From the NCBI GenBank assembly GCA_963845695.1, contig CAWJTQ010000002.1, positions 372,001 to 436,000 of the forward strand: a stretch of DNA of 64,000 nt, in the 5' to 3' direction. Source of the stretch: CAWJTV01 sp963845695 (GTDB taxonomy: Bacteria > Planctomycetota > Planctomycetia > Isosphaerales > Isosphaeraceae). Positions 1 through 8,734 of the stretch are shown one piece after another. A model generated the notes under the pieces. That model was given only the letters and a program-made list of their open reading frames with translations, searched no databases and was not told where the DNA came from. Positions within the stretch are counted from its first letter, which is position 1; each line of letters opens with the position of its first letter. Both the position numbers and the translations under genes were made by a program.

Positions 1-88
1 ACGGGCGCCGCGGGCAATTCGGAAGACTGCACGAGGGGCATTGCGGGTTCGTTCATGGCGCGGCCTTGATGAGGAGACCTTCGGTCAA

Positions 89-173
89 TGGCCCGGCGGG
101 GTCAGGAGACCGCGCAGCCCGTGGCTGGCCCGGCGGGGTCAGGGACCCGCGCCAGGCCCGTGGCTGGCCCAGG
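89..173. repeat. Tandem repeat of about 37-39 bp, two copies plus a partial third
   Basis: Two adjacent imperfect copies start with TGGCCCGGCGGGGTCAGG at 89 and 126, and each ends in CCCGTGGC. A third copy begins at 165 and stops after a few bases. The repeat runs into the 3' end of the minus-strand CoaB-like gene and supplies its last codons and stop. Confidence 0.7.
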
Positions 174-892
174 TCATGATACGATCGACCAGCCGCTCGG
201 CCAGGTCGTCGCCGGGTTCGAGGGTTTGCGGTTCCGCGCCGGGCCGGATCAGATGGAGCGTGTGCCGGCCCTGACGCAAGGTCTGGAGATCGTTGGCAAC
301 GGTCAGGTCGGCGCGGTTGACGCGGCAGGCGTCCTCAGCGCGACGGATCAACTCCTCCCCGCTGGTGCGCGACAACAGCTTGAAGCCGACCAGGTAGATC
401 GAGGGCGCCCAGTCTCGGACCGAACGGATCACCTTGGGCGTGGGCCGGCATCGCACGACCAGGGATTCCGTGTCGGACCCGACCTTCCCAGCATACGGTT
501 CGGGCTCGAAGTCGGAAACCGCCATGGCCAGGACGGCCACGTCGATCGGCTGAGCGACGAGGACCCCTTTCAGGGTCGCGGAGTAGTCGGAGACCGTACC
601 CTCCTTCAGCGGGATCAGGTGCAGTCGATCGCGGCACATTCAGCCACTGCTGGCGGAGGCGCCCCAGCCGCTCCAGCTCTGCGGAAGGATCCGCCGCGTC
701 CAGCACGCAACGGGCAGAGCGCCAGAGCGGAACCTGGGACGATGCGGCATGGATGTGCCAGACCGAGGCCCCACGGTCCAGGAACGCCTCACTGATTGAC
801 GCGGCGAACCGGCCCGAGGAGATGTTGGCAATCAGCCGCACATCGTCGATCGGTGCGATCGTCCCGCCACCGGTTACGACCACGTTCATCAA
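139..892 (-). CDS. CoaB-like phosphopantothenoylcysteine synthetase, one frameshift
   Basis: The N-terminal part (892 down to about 650) begins MMNVVVTGGGTIAPIDDVR and continues with a LIANISSG segment, the nucleotide-binding start of the phosphopantothenate-cysteine ligase (CoaB) family. The second half (639 to 139) continues in another frame with segments such as VAVLAMAVSDFEPEP and LVGFKLL, also typical of CoaB. Joined, the halves give about 250 residues, the size of a stand-alone CoaB without the CoaC decarboxylase domain. CoaB joins 4'-phosphopantothenate to cysteine in coenzyme A synthesis in the cytoplasm. The frame change lies near 640-655. Whether it is a real mutation or a sequence error cannot be told here. 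The last codons fall in the tandem repeat at 89-173. Confidence 0.75.
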
Positions 893-993
893 GGGCAGGC
901 TCCTCTTGTTCAGTAGGCAGTAGGCAGTGGGCCGATGTAAGGTTTATTCTGTTTTGACTGCCGACTCCGACAACCTATTGCCTACTGAAACCG

Positions 994-2300
994 ATGAACA
1001 CCCCAGCAGACCGGACGGCCCGCGAGCTCTTCGAGGAGATGGCACGGTGGCCGATCTTCGACCCTCATACGCATATCGACCCGCATCGCCCCGCGGCGCG
1101 GCACTTCGATGAGGTCCTGGGATACCATTACTATACCGAGCTCGCCCACTCAGCGGGGATGCCGGCCGATCGGGTCGCGCCGGAGCTCGACCCTACGGTC
1201 CGGGCGATGAACCTGGGCGAATACCTCGATCGCATCGATTCCACAGTCCAGTATTCCTGGCTCTTGGAGATTGCCCGGACCTTCCATCGGTTCACGCACG
1301 ACCGGATCACGCCCCGGACGCTGGCCGAGCTGCTCGATCTCGCGGACCACCGGCAGGATGGCGAAGCCTGGGACCGGGAAGTTTGGGCGGCGAGCCGGCT
1401 GGAGGCCGTGTTCCTCACGAACGAGTTCGATGATCCTCTCGAGGGTTGGGACACCTCGGCGTACATCCCGTGCCTGAGGACCGACGACCTGGTGCTGAAG
1501 CTGCACGAGTCGCGGACGATCGAGCGCCTGCGGGTGGCCTCAGGGGTCGACGTGCAGGATTATGCGAGTCTGCGGGCGGCGATCGGCCAGCGGTTCGAGA
1601 CGTTCGTCGGCAAGGGTGCGCGGGCCTGCGCCATCAGCCTGCCACCGGATTTCGTCCCGCAGTGCGCGTCACCGCGCCGCGCCGTGACCCCGATCCGCAA
1701 AGCGATTCATGGCATGGACCTCCGGCCCGACGAGCGCGACGATGTCCGGTGTTCGGTGTTCTGGATGTTGGCCGAGTTCTGCGCCGAGTTCCACCTCCCC
1801 TTCGACTTGATGATCGGCCCGGTGAGGAATGTCTATCCGGCAGGGGTTGCGGGGGGCGCGACCTGTTCGACCGCCGGGTCAGCCTTTACGACTACCGGGA
1901 GCTGTTCAATCACTTTGCCGGCGTGACTTTTCCGGTCTCGACTCTGGCGCCCGATGCCGGCGCCGAGCTGGTCGCGTACGCGTGGATCTTCCCCAACGTC
2001 CTGCCGATGGGTCATTGGTGGTATGCGAACGTGCCGGCGTTCATCGCCCAGGATCTCCGGGCGCGACTCCAAGCCTTGCCCAAAGTCAAGGTGCTGGGAT
2101 ACTATTCAGATGCGTACAAGCTGGAGTTCATTGCACCAAAGTTCAACATGTACCGCCGGGTGTTGTCGGAAGTTCTGGCGGAGGACGCCATTCGGGGCCG
2201 GGGCTGGTCGGTTGACCAGGCGTTGGAGCTGGCGCGACTGGTCCTGGTGGATAACCCGAGGCGCGTCTTCGGCGCAGTGAGTTCGACGCCTGCGATTTGA
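994..2300 (+). CDS. Glucuronate-isomerase-like amidohydrolase, frameshift at a G run
   Basis: The N-terminus reads MNTPADRTARELFEEM followed by FDPHTHID. The HTH is the metal-binding HxH motif of the amidohydrolase superfamily as seen in uronate isomerases. The first frame stays open to 1926 but stops making sense after about 1850. The protein continues in the frame ending at 2300 (YDYRELFNHFAGVTFP onward). The switch falls on the six-G run at 1851-1856, where one additional G restores the frame, so a homopolymer error is likely. The joined length of about 435 residues fits planctomycete proteins annotated as glucuronate isomerase-like. Uronate isomerization is the family role, and the substrate here is not known. 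The start ATG is chosen just before the conserved N-terminal helix. Confidence 0.75.
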
Positions 2301-2604
2301 CCCGACCGGAATCGGGAGGCATGCTTGGCGTACGCGACGTGGTGAGAAGCGACCCAGGTTCGCCGTCCGACAGTGTCCGATAGGTCGGCCGTCGATTCTC
2401 TCAGAGCTTGTGAAAGAATGGGATTGCAGATTCCGAATTCCAAATTCCAGAATCATAAACCCTTGGCGGATCAGGGCTAACATTCATTTGGAATCTTGCA
2501 TTCGTTATCTTGGAATCGATTCTCTCAGACGACGTCTCGTGGGTAGAACTGGGTCGTGCGCGAAAGCAATACGGGAGCTCATTCCGTACAGGGGATCAGC
2601 CGCC

Positions 2605-4227
2605 ATGCGGAACAGACGACGCCACAGTAGAAAATCGGCGGCCTTGGCCCTGGGCCTGGCTCTGGGGGCCGGTGTGACGGTTCAGGCTCAGGATATGACG
2701 CAGGGACCGGGCCTGTCTTCCGGCACCGGATCGGGCACCGGCGCCGGCGGGTTCTCGGGGGTTGTCCGCAGCCGGTCGGGCTCGATCTCGGGCGTGGGGC
2801 CGTCCAGTATCAGCGGCACGAGTGGAGGGGTTGACCGGTTGCGCACCGGACCGCGATCCGGGGCCGTCACGTTCGGGCCTGGGGTGGATGTCAGTTTCCC
2901 CAACGATCCCTACCTGATGCCGTTTCTCCTCCCCGAAGAGGTTGCCAACCCGATCGAGGGCAAGACGGCGACGCACGTGACTTCGGACCTGCTGGAGAAC
3001 GCCCGTCGGATCGTCGACCCGGCGGAGCGAAGCCTGGCCTTGCGGCAGATCGCCAACGGCGCGATCAGCAGCAATCAACTGGTGCTGGCCCACAAAACGT
3101 TGGAGGAGGCGATCACTGCCAGCTCGCAGGTGAACGTGCCGCTGGTCCGCGACCAGCGGCTGATCGGCCTGGTCACCTCGCTGACGGCCTTGACCGATGC
3201 TCTGCTGCGGATCGGCCGCGAGAATCAGACCGCACTGGCGCTGGACCAGGAGGCGGAGGCCGCTCGACTCGAGCCGTTGCCGAAACGGCCGGAGTCCACG
3301 GTGTTGATCCGGCTGGCTCGACTCGAGTGGCGGCGTGCCGTCTACCTGGCGGCGATCATCGGCAACCCGACCTACCGCAATGAGATGCTCTTCCGCGTTG
3401 CCGAGAATGAGGCCATGGGCAGTGTGAGCATCGCCAACGACTTCGCCCAGCCGGAAATCGATTCGCTGGGGAACCGGCCGGCGCGGTCTCTCGCCCCGAC
3501 GCAACCGCCGCGGAGTCCCGGCCCGACGCAACTGCCGAGGGGCCCTCTGCCACCTCCGACTGTTCCTCGTCGCCCACCCCCAACGGCACCGCCGCCCAGG
3601 ACGACGCCGCCCGCGGATACCAAGGAGAAGGCGGATTTTGTTAAGCTGGCCGACGAAGTCCTGGTGGACTCCTGGCATGTCGCCGACCAGATCGACCGGC
3701 TGATCTGGAAGAACCGGGCCATGGTTCGGATCACTCTGGCCGCCTCGGATTCCCACCAGTTCACACGCGGTGTGGAGCTGGCCCGAACCATCCAGAACGC
3801 CGAGTCGCGCACCGAGGCCTTGCTGCTGATGGCCGAAGCGCAATGCCACTACACCGACCAGCAAGACCTCGCCACCTCCACCTACCAGTCGGCCGCCGAG
3901 GCGGCCGCCGCAATCACCCAGGACGGCCTTCGCGGGGTCATGGTCGGGTTCCTGATCGATAGCCTGATTGCGTCGGGCCGATTCGATGACGCCCGCGCCT
4001 GCACCATGTTGTATCCCGAAGAGTCCGAGCGGTTCGTCGCCCTGGGGGCCGTCGCGGAGTCCATGGGCAAGCGCGGACTGGGGGTGGAGGCTCGGCGCTG
4101 GATCGCTGCCGAAGCGCCCCCAGGCTATCGCTCGGCACTGTACCGTCGCGTCGCGACCGGGGTGCTCTGGTCCGTCGAGCAATCCCGGAGCAAGGACTTG
4201 CCCCTGGGCGAGGGCCCAACGCGTTGA
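2605..4227 (+). CDS. Secreted helical-repeat protein with low-complexity linkers (unknown function)
   Basis: I chose the ATG at 2605 over the upstream in-frame ATG at 2410 because it is followed by a basic n-region, a hydrophobic stretch (SAALALGLALGAGVTV) and a VQAQD cleavage-like site: a signal peptide. The mature protein of about 510 residues has a Gly/Ser-rich segment, then helical TPR-like pairs (LLENARRIVDPAERSLALRQ and similar). A proline-rich linker follows at about residues 293-340, then a second helical block. No catalytic motif was seen. An extracytoplasmic scaffold or tetratricopeptide-type protein is likely, with unknown partners. It stands alone between the isomerase-like gene and the inverted-repeat element. 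Confidence 0.65.
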   Translation: MRNRRRHSRKSAALALGLALGAGVTVQAQDMTQGPGLSSGTGSGTGAGGFSGVVRSRSGSISGVGPSSISGTSGGVDRLRTGPRSGAVTFGPGVDVSFPNDPYLMPFLLPEEVANPIEGKTATHVTSDLLENARRIVDPAERSLALRQIANGAISSNQLVLAHKTLEEAITASSQVNVPLVRDQRLIGLVTSLTALTDALLRIGRENQTALALDQEAEAARLEPLPKRPESTVLIRLARLEWRRAVYLAAIIGNPTYRNEMLFRVAENEAMGSVSIANDFAQPEIDSLGNRPARSLAPTQPPRSPGPTQLPRGPLPPPTVPRRPPPTAPPPRTTPPADTKEKADFVKLADEVLVDSWHVADQIDRLIWKNRAMVRITLAASDSHQFTRGVELARTIQNAESRTEALLLMAEAQCHYTDQQDLATSTYQSAAEAAAAITQDGLRGVMVGFLIDSLIASGRFDDARACTMLYPEESERFVALGAVAESMGKRGLGVEARRWIAAEAPPGYRSALYRRVATGVLWSVEQSRSKDLPLGEGPTR

Positions 4228-4289
4228 CCGCCTGGTCGCGGCCAGGGAATCCTCAGCCCAGACTCTGACTGACCGGGGGACCGGGGAGT

Positions 4290-4406
4290 TGAGAGCGTCT
4301 AAATCATGGTAGCGATCGGGAGGGCGAGGCTCCGTCCGAGCCCCGTTTTGGGAGGCTCGGACGGAGCCTCGCTCTCCCGGACCTCACGTTGCTATAGGCG
4401 CTCTCA
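4290..4406. repeat. MITE/REP-like inverted repeat element
   Basis: The outer inverted ends TGAGAGCG (4290) and CGCTCTCA (4399-4406) enclose long inner arms at 4318-4342 and 4354-4378. The arms contain GAGGCTCCGTCCGAGCC and its reverse complement, around a short loop (CCGTTTTGGGA). It could fold into a strong hairpin at the RNA level and act as a bidirectional terminator. The 3' end of the neighbouring aldolase gene lies inside it. Confidence 0.8.
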
Positions 4407-5194
4407 GGGCCTCTTACGGCCGCGGGAAGAACGCGCGTATAGCGGTTCTTGACGTCCCGGATACCGGCGTGCACGACGTGGAGGTCGGCGGCGATGACGA
4501 ACAACCGGCACCCCAGTCCCCGCATCCGGGTGGCATAGTCTGGACCACGTGAGAAGACGCCCCAGGGCTTCTTGGCCGCGGCGCAGGCGCGGGCGATCGA
4601 TTCGATCGCCTCGATGCAGCGAGGGTTCTCGAAGTCGCCGGTCACGCCCAGGACCTGGCTCAAGTCGGACGGACCGACGAACAGGAGGTCGACGTCCGGG
4701 ATGGCGGCGATCTCTCCGGCCGCCGCGAGGGCGCCGGGGGTCTCGATCTGGATGCCGATGAAGGTCTCGGCGTTGGCCCGGGCCGTGTATTCGGCCAGGG
4801 GGACCAGCCCGAAGCGGCCATCGCGGTTTCCGCCGTTGAGCCCGCGTTCGCCCCTCGGCCAGAACTTGGCCCAGCGTACGGCCTGCTCGACCTCCGCGGC
4901 CGAGCGGACCATGCTGAACATCAACCCCCCTGCCCCGGCCTCGAGTGGGCGCATCACGGCGGCGTAATCGGTCGCGGGCAGGCGGACGAAATGGTCCATC
5001 CCGTAGCTGCGCGCCGCCATCGTCGCCAGCTCGATGTCCTTCATGGAGAGTCCGGCATGCTCCTGGTCCAGCCAGAGCGCGTCGAATTCCCCGTGCTCGC
5101 CCAGGATTTCGATCAGTTTCGGGCTCAGTAACTGGCCGCAGCCGAAGACCCGGACCACTTTTCCTTCGGCGAGCATTGTCTTGATTCGTGGCAT
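4304..5194 (-). CDS. HpcH/HpaI-family aldolase
   Basis: This 296-residue protein belongs to the HpcH/HpaI class II pyruvate-aldolase family (4-hydroxy-2-oxoheptanedioate and 2-keto-3-deoxy-glucarate aldolases), which cleaves 2-keto-3-deoxy acids to pyruvate and an aldehyde. Visible family residues are WLDQEH (His46), the Arg in RLPATD (Arg71), the metal ligand in IQIETPG (Glu151) and the second metal ligand in GPSDLS (Asp177). A GGAGGG precedes the ATG at 5194. The usual family end is near residue 255. The last 35-40 residues (after about NRYTRVLP) are encoded by the inverted-repeat element at 4290-4406 and look like read-through tail, not enzyme. The true substrate is not predictable. Confidence 0.85.
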   Translation of the reverse strand: MPRIKTMLAEGKVVRVFGCGQLLSPKLIEILGEHGEFDALWLDQEHAGLSMKDIELATMAARSYGMDHFVRLPATDYAAVMRPLEAGAGGLMFSMVRSAAEVEQAVRWAKFWPRGERGLNGGNRDGRFGLVPLAEYTARANAETFIGIQIETPGALAAAGEIAAIPDVDLLFVGPSDLSQVLGVTGDFENPRCIEAIESIARACAAAKKPWGVFSRGPDYATRMRGLGCRLFVIAADLHVVHAGIRDVKNRYTRVLPAAVRGPESAYSNVRSGRARLRPSLPKRGSDGASPSRSLP

Positions 5195-5374
5195 CCGTTG
5201 ACTTCCCTCCCCTTGGCCAATCTTGGAGAATAAGACCGGGCTGGGGGTTACGCTGGACCCACCGCCGCGCCGGGCTCTCGCTGCTCGCGAGAGAAGAGCA
5301 GGCTAACCTGCCGGACGCCTCGAACCAAGAGGTCAGTCTCTCGTCGCTCCAGCAGAGGAAGGGCCGATCGTGCC

Positions 5375-6052
5375 ATGCCGCCAACACGCAAGCCGCCGGA
5401 GGTCAACACAGCCCGGGTCTTCTTGCACGCGCTCTTCCTCTTTTTCGCGATCCTCCGATCGATGGTCTCGGACCCGGCCCGGCTGCCGGTCCATCTTCCT
5501 CCGGGACCATCCGCACTGCTGGTCCTCCTGGCGCGCTGGTTTCCACCGCGGGTGCTCGTTTGGGCTTTCATCCTGGCCGGATCCCTCACTTTGTTCGTGT
5601 ACCTCATCGACAAATTGATCATACGGCACTTGGTGAACTTCTGGTTCAAGTCCTCGATCGATCCGTCGTGGTGGCTGTTCCACCTGTCGGTGGGCGAGAC
5701 GACGTCGGCCAGCGTACCGGGGCGGTGGAAGGCGGGCAAGCGGTGGCGGCCTGGGGCGCTGGTGCTCACGAATCGACGGATCGGGTTCTTCCCCGCGGCC
5801 TGGGGCATCGAGCCCTGGACGCTCGCACGTGAGGAACTGGCGCGGATCGAGACCGAGACGCCGCCGCTCGCCCGGCTGGCTGCCATCCTGAACTGGCCGG
5901 AACTGTTGCGCATCTCGGCCAGAACGGGCGAACACGCCCGCTTCGCCCTGGCCGATCCCGAGGTGGTCCTGGCCTGGTTCACACCGGACCCGCGCCGGGA
6001 CGACGTGGCCTCTCCTCAACGCGTCGCGCCCCAAGGAGCCTTCGATGCCTGA
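5375..6052 (+). CDS. Membrane-anchored protein of unknown function
   Basis: The 225 residues start with two hydrophobic segments: about residues 14-32, and a stronger one at about 52-75 (VLVWAFILAGSLTLFVYL). A soluble domain follows with a PH-like or GRAM-like flavour (GALVLTNRRIGFFPAAWG and a later EELARIETE). Phrases of the form LVLTNRRIGF occur in bacterial PH-type domains, so a membrane-associated PH-like fold is possible. I do not recognise a specific family. The stop codon overlaps the start of the downstream dehydrogenase by 8 nt, suggesting translational coupling. Confidence 0.6.
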   Translation: MPPTRKPPEVNTARVFLHALFLFFAILRSMVSDPARLPVHLPPGPSALLVLLARWFPPRVLVWAFILAGSLTLFVYLIDKLIIRHLVNFWFKSSIDPSWWLFHLSVGETTSASVPGRWKAGKRWRPGALVLTNRRIGFFPAAWGIEPWTLAREELARIETETPPLARLAAILNWPELLRISARTGEHARFALADPEVVLAWFTPDPRRDDVASPQRVAPQGAFDA

Positions 6053-7025
6053 TCGTTTCAACGTGCTGATCGCCGACTTCCTGGATGAGACCTCCATCGA
6101 GTCGGCCGTCCTGGGCGACCTGGCCGACCTGGTGATGGCCCGAGCCAGCGACGAGTCGGAGTTGACCGGTGACTTGTCGCGAGCCGATGCGATCATGGTC
6201 TTCCACGACCTGTCGATTCTGGGCGAACTGAGCTTCGCTCGGGCGTCGCGATGCCGCGGCGTGGTCCGGGCGGGGGTCGGGTATAACAACATCGACCTCG
6301 AGGCCGCGACGCGCCATGGGGTGGTGGTCTGTAACGTGCCGGACTACGGCTCGGAGGAAGTGGCCGACCACGCGATCATGTTCTTGCTGGCCCTGGCGCG
6401 CCGGCTGTTGCCGTCGCACGAGGCAATCCGGAAGGGGACCTGGGACTACCGGTCGGCACTCGGCACTCCCCGCCTGCGCGGCAAGACGTTCGGAATCATC
6501 GGCTGCGGCCGGATCGGCACGGCGACGGCCCTCCGCGCCAAGGCCCTGGGGCTCGATGTCGTCTTCTACGACCCGTATCTCCGCCAGGGGATGGACAAGG
6601 CCCTGGGCATCCGCCGCGTCTACCGGCTCGACGAGTTGCTCGAGCAGAGCCACTACGTCAGCCTGCATTGCTACCTCGACGCGGCGAATTACCACCTGAT
6701 CAACGCGAAAACGATCGCTCGGATGCAGCCGGGCGCGCTGCTGATCAACACGGCGCGCGGGCCGCTGATCGATGAGGCCGCGCTCCTGGATGCCCTCGAC
6801 TCGGGCCACATCGCCGCCGCCGGCCTCGACGTTGTCGAGCGCGAGCCGCTCGACAACGACCGTCTTCGCCTGCATCCCAATATCCTGTTCACGCCTCACA
6901 CGGCCTTTTACAGCGTCGAAGGCTACAACGAGCTACGCACCAAGACCGCCGAGGAAGTCCGCCGCATCCTGCTGGGCGAGCCGCCGCGAAACCCGGTGAA
7001 TGTGATCCCCGATCCGCTGGGATGA
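6045..7025 (+). CDS. D-isomer-specific 2-hydroxyacid dehydrogenase (CtBP-like)
   Basis: The 326 residues show the full layout of NAD-dependent D-2-hydroxyacid dehydrogenases. There is a split N/C catalytic domain, and a Rossmann fold with GCGRIG at residues 153-158. The catalytic Arg lies in NTARGPLID (Arg238), the Glu in VEREPLD (about 265-267) and the catalytic His in TPHTAFYS (His285). The pattern RAGVGYNNID and the C-terminal FYS form resemble C-terminal binding protein (CtBP)-like members more than glycerate or lactate dehydrogenases. It would reduce a 2-keto acid to a D-2-hydroxyacid with NAD(P)H in the cytoplasm, with unknown substrate. Its start overlaps the upstream membrane-protein gene by 8 nt, so the two are probably one operon. 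Confidence 0.88.
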   Translation: MPDRFNVLIADFLDETSIESAVLGDLADLVMARASDESELTGDLSRADAIMVFHDLSILGELSFARASRCRGVVRAGVGYNNIDLEAATRHGVVVCNVPDYGSEEVADHAIMFLLALARRLLPSHEAIRKGTWDYRSALGTPRLRGKTFGIIGCGRIGTATALRAKALGLDVVFYDPYLRQGMDKALGIRRVYRLDELLEQSHYVSLHCYLDAANYHLINAKTIARMQPGALLINTARGPLIDEAALLDALDSGHIAAAGLDVVEREPLDNDRLRLHPNILFTPHTAFYSVEGYNELRTKTAEEVRRILLGEPPRNPVNVIPDPLG

Positions 7026-7155
7026 GTCTCGCTGAATGGCATGGTGGCGACGACATGTAAGCTGTCGAGCGCCGGGCACGATTCTTCCGATCCCACCCGG
7101 AGATGGCCGGGAAGTCTCTCCGTCGGTTCTTTTATCTAAACGCACGGTCACTATC

Positions 7156-7183
7156 TTGTATTCCGGACGGCGCCTCCTATAAT
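7156..7183 (+). promoter_or_regulatory. Sigma-70-type promoter candidate for the AAA15/RloB genes
   Basis: TTGTAT at 7156-7161 and a consensus TATAAT at 7178-7183 are separated by 16 nt. They lie about 60 nt upstream of the ATPase start in an otherwise GC-rich intergenic stretch. A G-rich run (7230-7237) just before the ATG at 7245 may serve as the ribosome binding site. Confidence 0.5.
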
Positions 7184-7244
7184 TTGGAAGGCGTTTTCGA
7201 GGTTTTTCTGCAAGTCTCGCGAGTTGTTTGGGGGGGGTAGTGTC

Positions 7245-8517
7245 ATGTTGGTCGACTTCGAGGTCGAGAACTTCCGCTCCTACCGGGAGTCCAAGCGATT
7301 CAGTATGGTCGCTTCCTCGGCCAAGGAACTCCCTCAGAATCTGATCGACACCGATTTGGGCTTGTCGCTCGTACGATCGGCTGTGCTTTACGGGCCGAAT
7401 GCATCGGGCAAGAGTAACTTGCTTCGAGCGATGGACTACGTGGCGAGATTGTTGGAATTCGCAGTGAATGAGGAAGCCCCACCGGGGGGCGCTTGGCCGC
7501 AGTTTGCTCTCGACCGGATATCGGTGAAGAAACCAAGTCGATTCCGAGTACGGTTCTTGACCGAAGGCGTTCTATACGACTATTCGATCTCCGTCCGTCC
7601 GCAAACCATCGTGGAGGAGCGTCTCGTTGCGTACCCGCGAGGCCGGCCGCAGGAGTGGTTCCACAGAAAAGGAGAGGAGTTCGAATTCAACGCCACTCAT
7701 CTGAAGGGTCCGAAAAAAACGCTTCGGAGCAAGGTCCGTCCGAAGGTCTCCTTGTTGGCCGCCGCCGGGGCCGGGGCCAACCGAATCGAGCAACTCTCCT
7801 CCCCCTATCGCTGGCTGAAGGGCAATCTATGTGACCGTCTTGCCGATCCTCAATGGGGCCCCAGTACGACGGACATTGCGGCGCAGCGCTGGCATGAGCT
7901 CGGCACTCTGCGCTCCTGGGCGGCTGACTTCTTGCGCCATGCGGATCTGGGAATTCAACAGCTCGACTTCGACGTGACGAACGAAGAATCGAGAATCCCC
8001 GGCTCCCAGCGTCGCTCGGACCGGTCGTTGGAAAAACCTAGTCCCTACTTCGTTCACTCCGGAGAGAAAGGGCTCACCGGGCGGCTTCACTTACGGAGAA
8101 GAGTCTCGCGGGACCCAACGGCTGTTCGACATGTTGGTGCCATTGTACTTAGTGCTGCAAGATGGGGAATTGGCCGTTCTTGACGAGTTGAGTGCAAGTC
8201 TTCACCCGTCCCTCGTGAGGGAGATCATCCGCTATTTCCACGACCCGAAGCGCAACCCCAAGGGAGCGCAGTTGGTATTCGCCACTCACGACACGTCGTT
8301 GTTGAGTGGACGACTTTTCCGGCGGGATCAAGTCTGGTTCACTGAAAAGAATCAGCGTGGGGCCACGGACCTCTATTCTTTGCAGGATATCAAGGGCGTC
8401 CGCGAGGACGAACCGTTTGAAAAGGGCTATCTGCGAGGCCGCTATGGCGCGATCCCATTCTTCGGCCAGCTCGACTTCCCGCCGGTCCTCGAAGAACCCG
8501 CAGAAGCGGCCACGTAA
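7245..8517 (+). CDS. AAA15-family ATPase (RloA/AbiL-i-like), one frameshift
   Basis: The ORF opens with MLVDFEVENFRSYRE, the signature start of the AAA15/AAA21 (OLD-related, SMC/RecF-like) ATPases, and has Walker A GPNASGKS at residues 50-57. After about 8085 the frame shifts. The continuing frame (to 8517) carries EESRGTQRLFDM, then Walker B LAVLDELSASLHP and the ATHDTSLL switch, so both halves are needed. ATG 7245 is preferred over TTG 7224 because of the domain start and the G-rich tract upstream. The downstream RloB-type ORF overlaps it, which matches the rloA-rloB (AbiLi-AbiLii) pairing found near restriction genes and thought to act in abortive phage defence. The frameshift and the truncated partner make it doubtful that the system works. 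Confidence 0.75.
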
Positions 8518-8734
8518 GAATTTCGACCGATCGTTCATCGAATCGATCAGACGGCCCGAGATATCCCGAAATCCGCGGAAGGCGATCCTGATCGCGCTGG
8601 AGGACCTGAGATCAGCGCGATTGTATTTCGAGAGCTTCCGGAGGGAATTGAAGGTTCAGAGGGTGATCGTCGTCGCCCCGCATATGGGATCTGCTCCCAG
8701 GAGCGTCATCGATGCGGCGATTGACGCTCGGTGA
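8444..8734 (+). pseudogene. RloB-like protein, N-terminal fragment
   Basis: The ATG at 8444 lies inside the 3' end of the ATPase gene (74-nt overlap). The segment RKAILIALEDLRSARLYFES, then FRRELKVQRVIVV and GSAPRSVIDAAID, matches the start of the RloB family (usual pattern: ILIVCEGE, YFE, then GSAPKSVV). RloB proteins are about 200 residues. This one stops after 96, directly at the border with the histidine-kinase remnant. The usual CEGE motif reads ALED here. It is probably a broken toxin/effector partner of the AAA15 ATPase. Confidence 0.65.

Noticed and set aside
2596..4182. 528-codon minus-strand ORF
   Set aside because: Complement of the secreted protein gene; non-protein-like composition.
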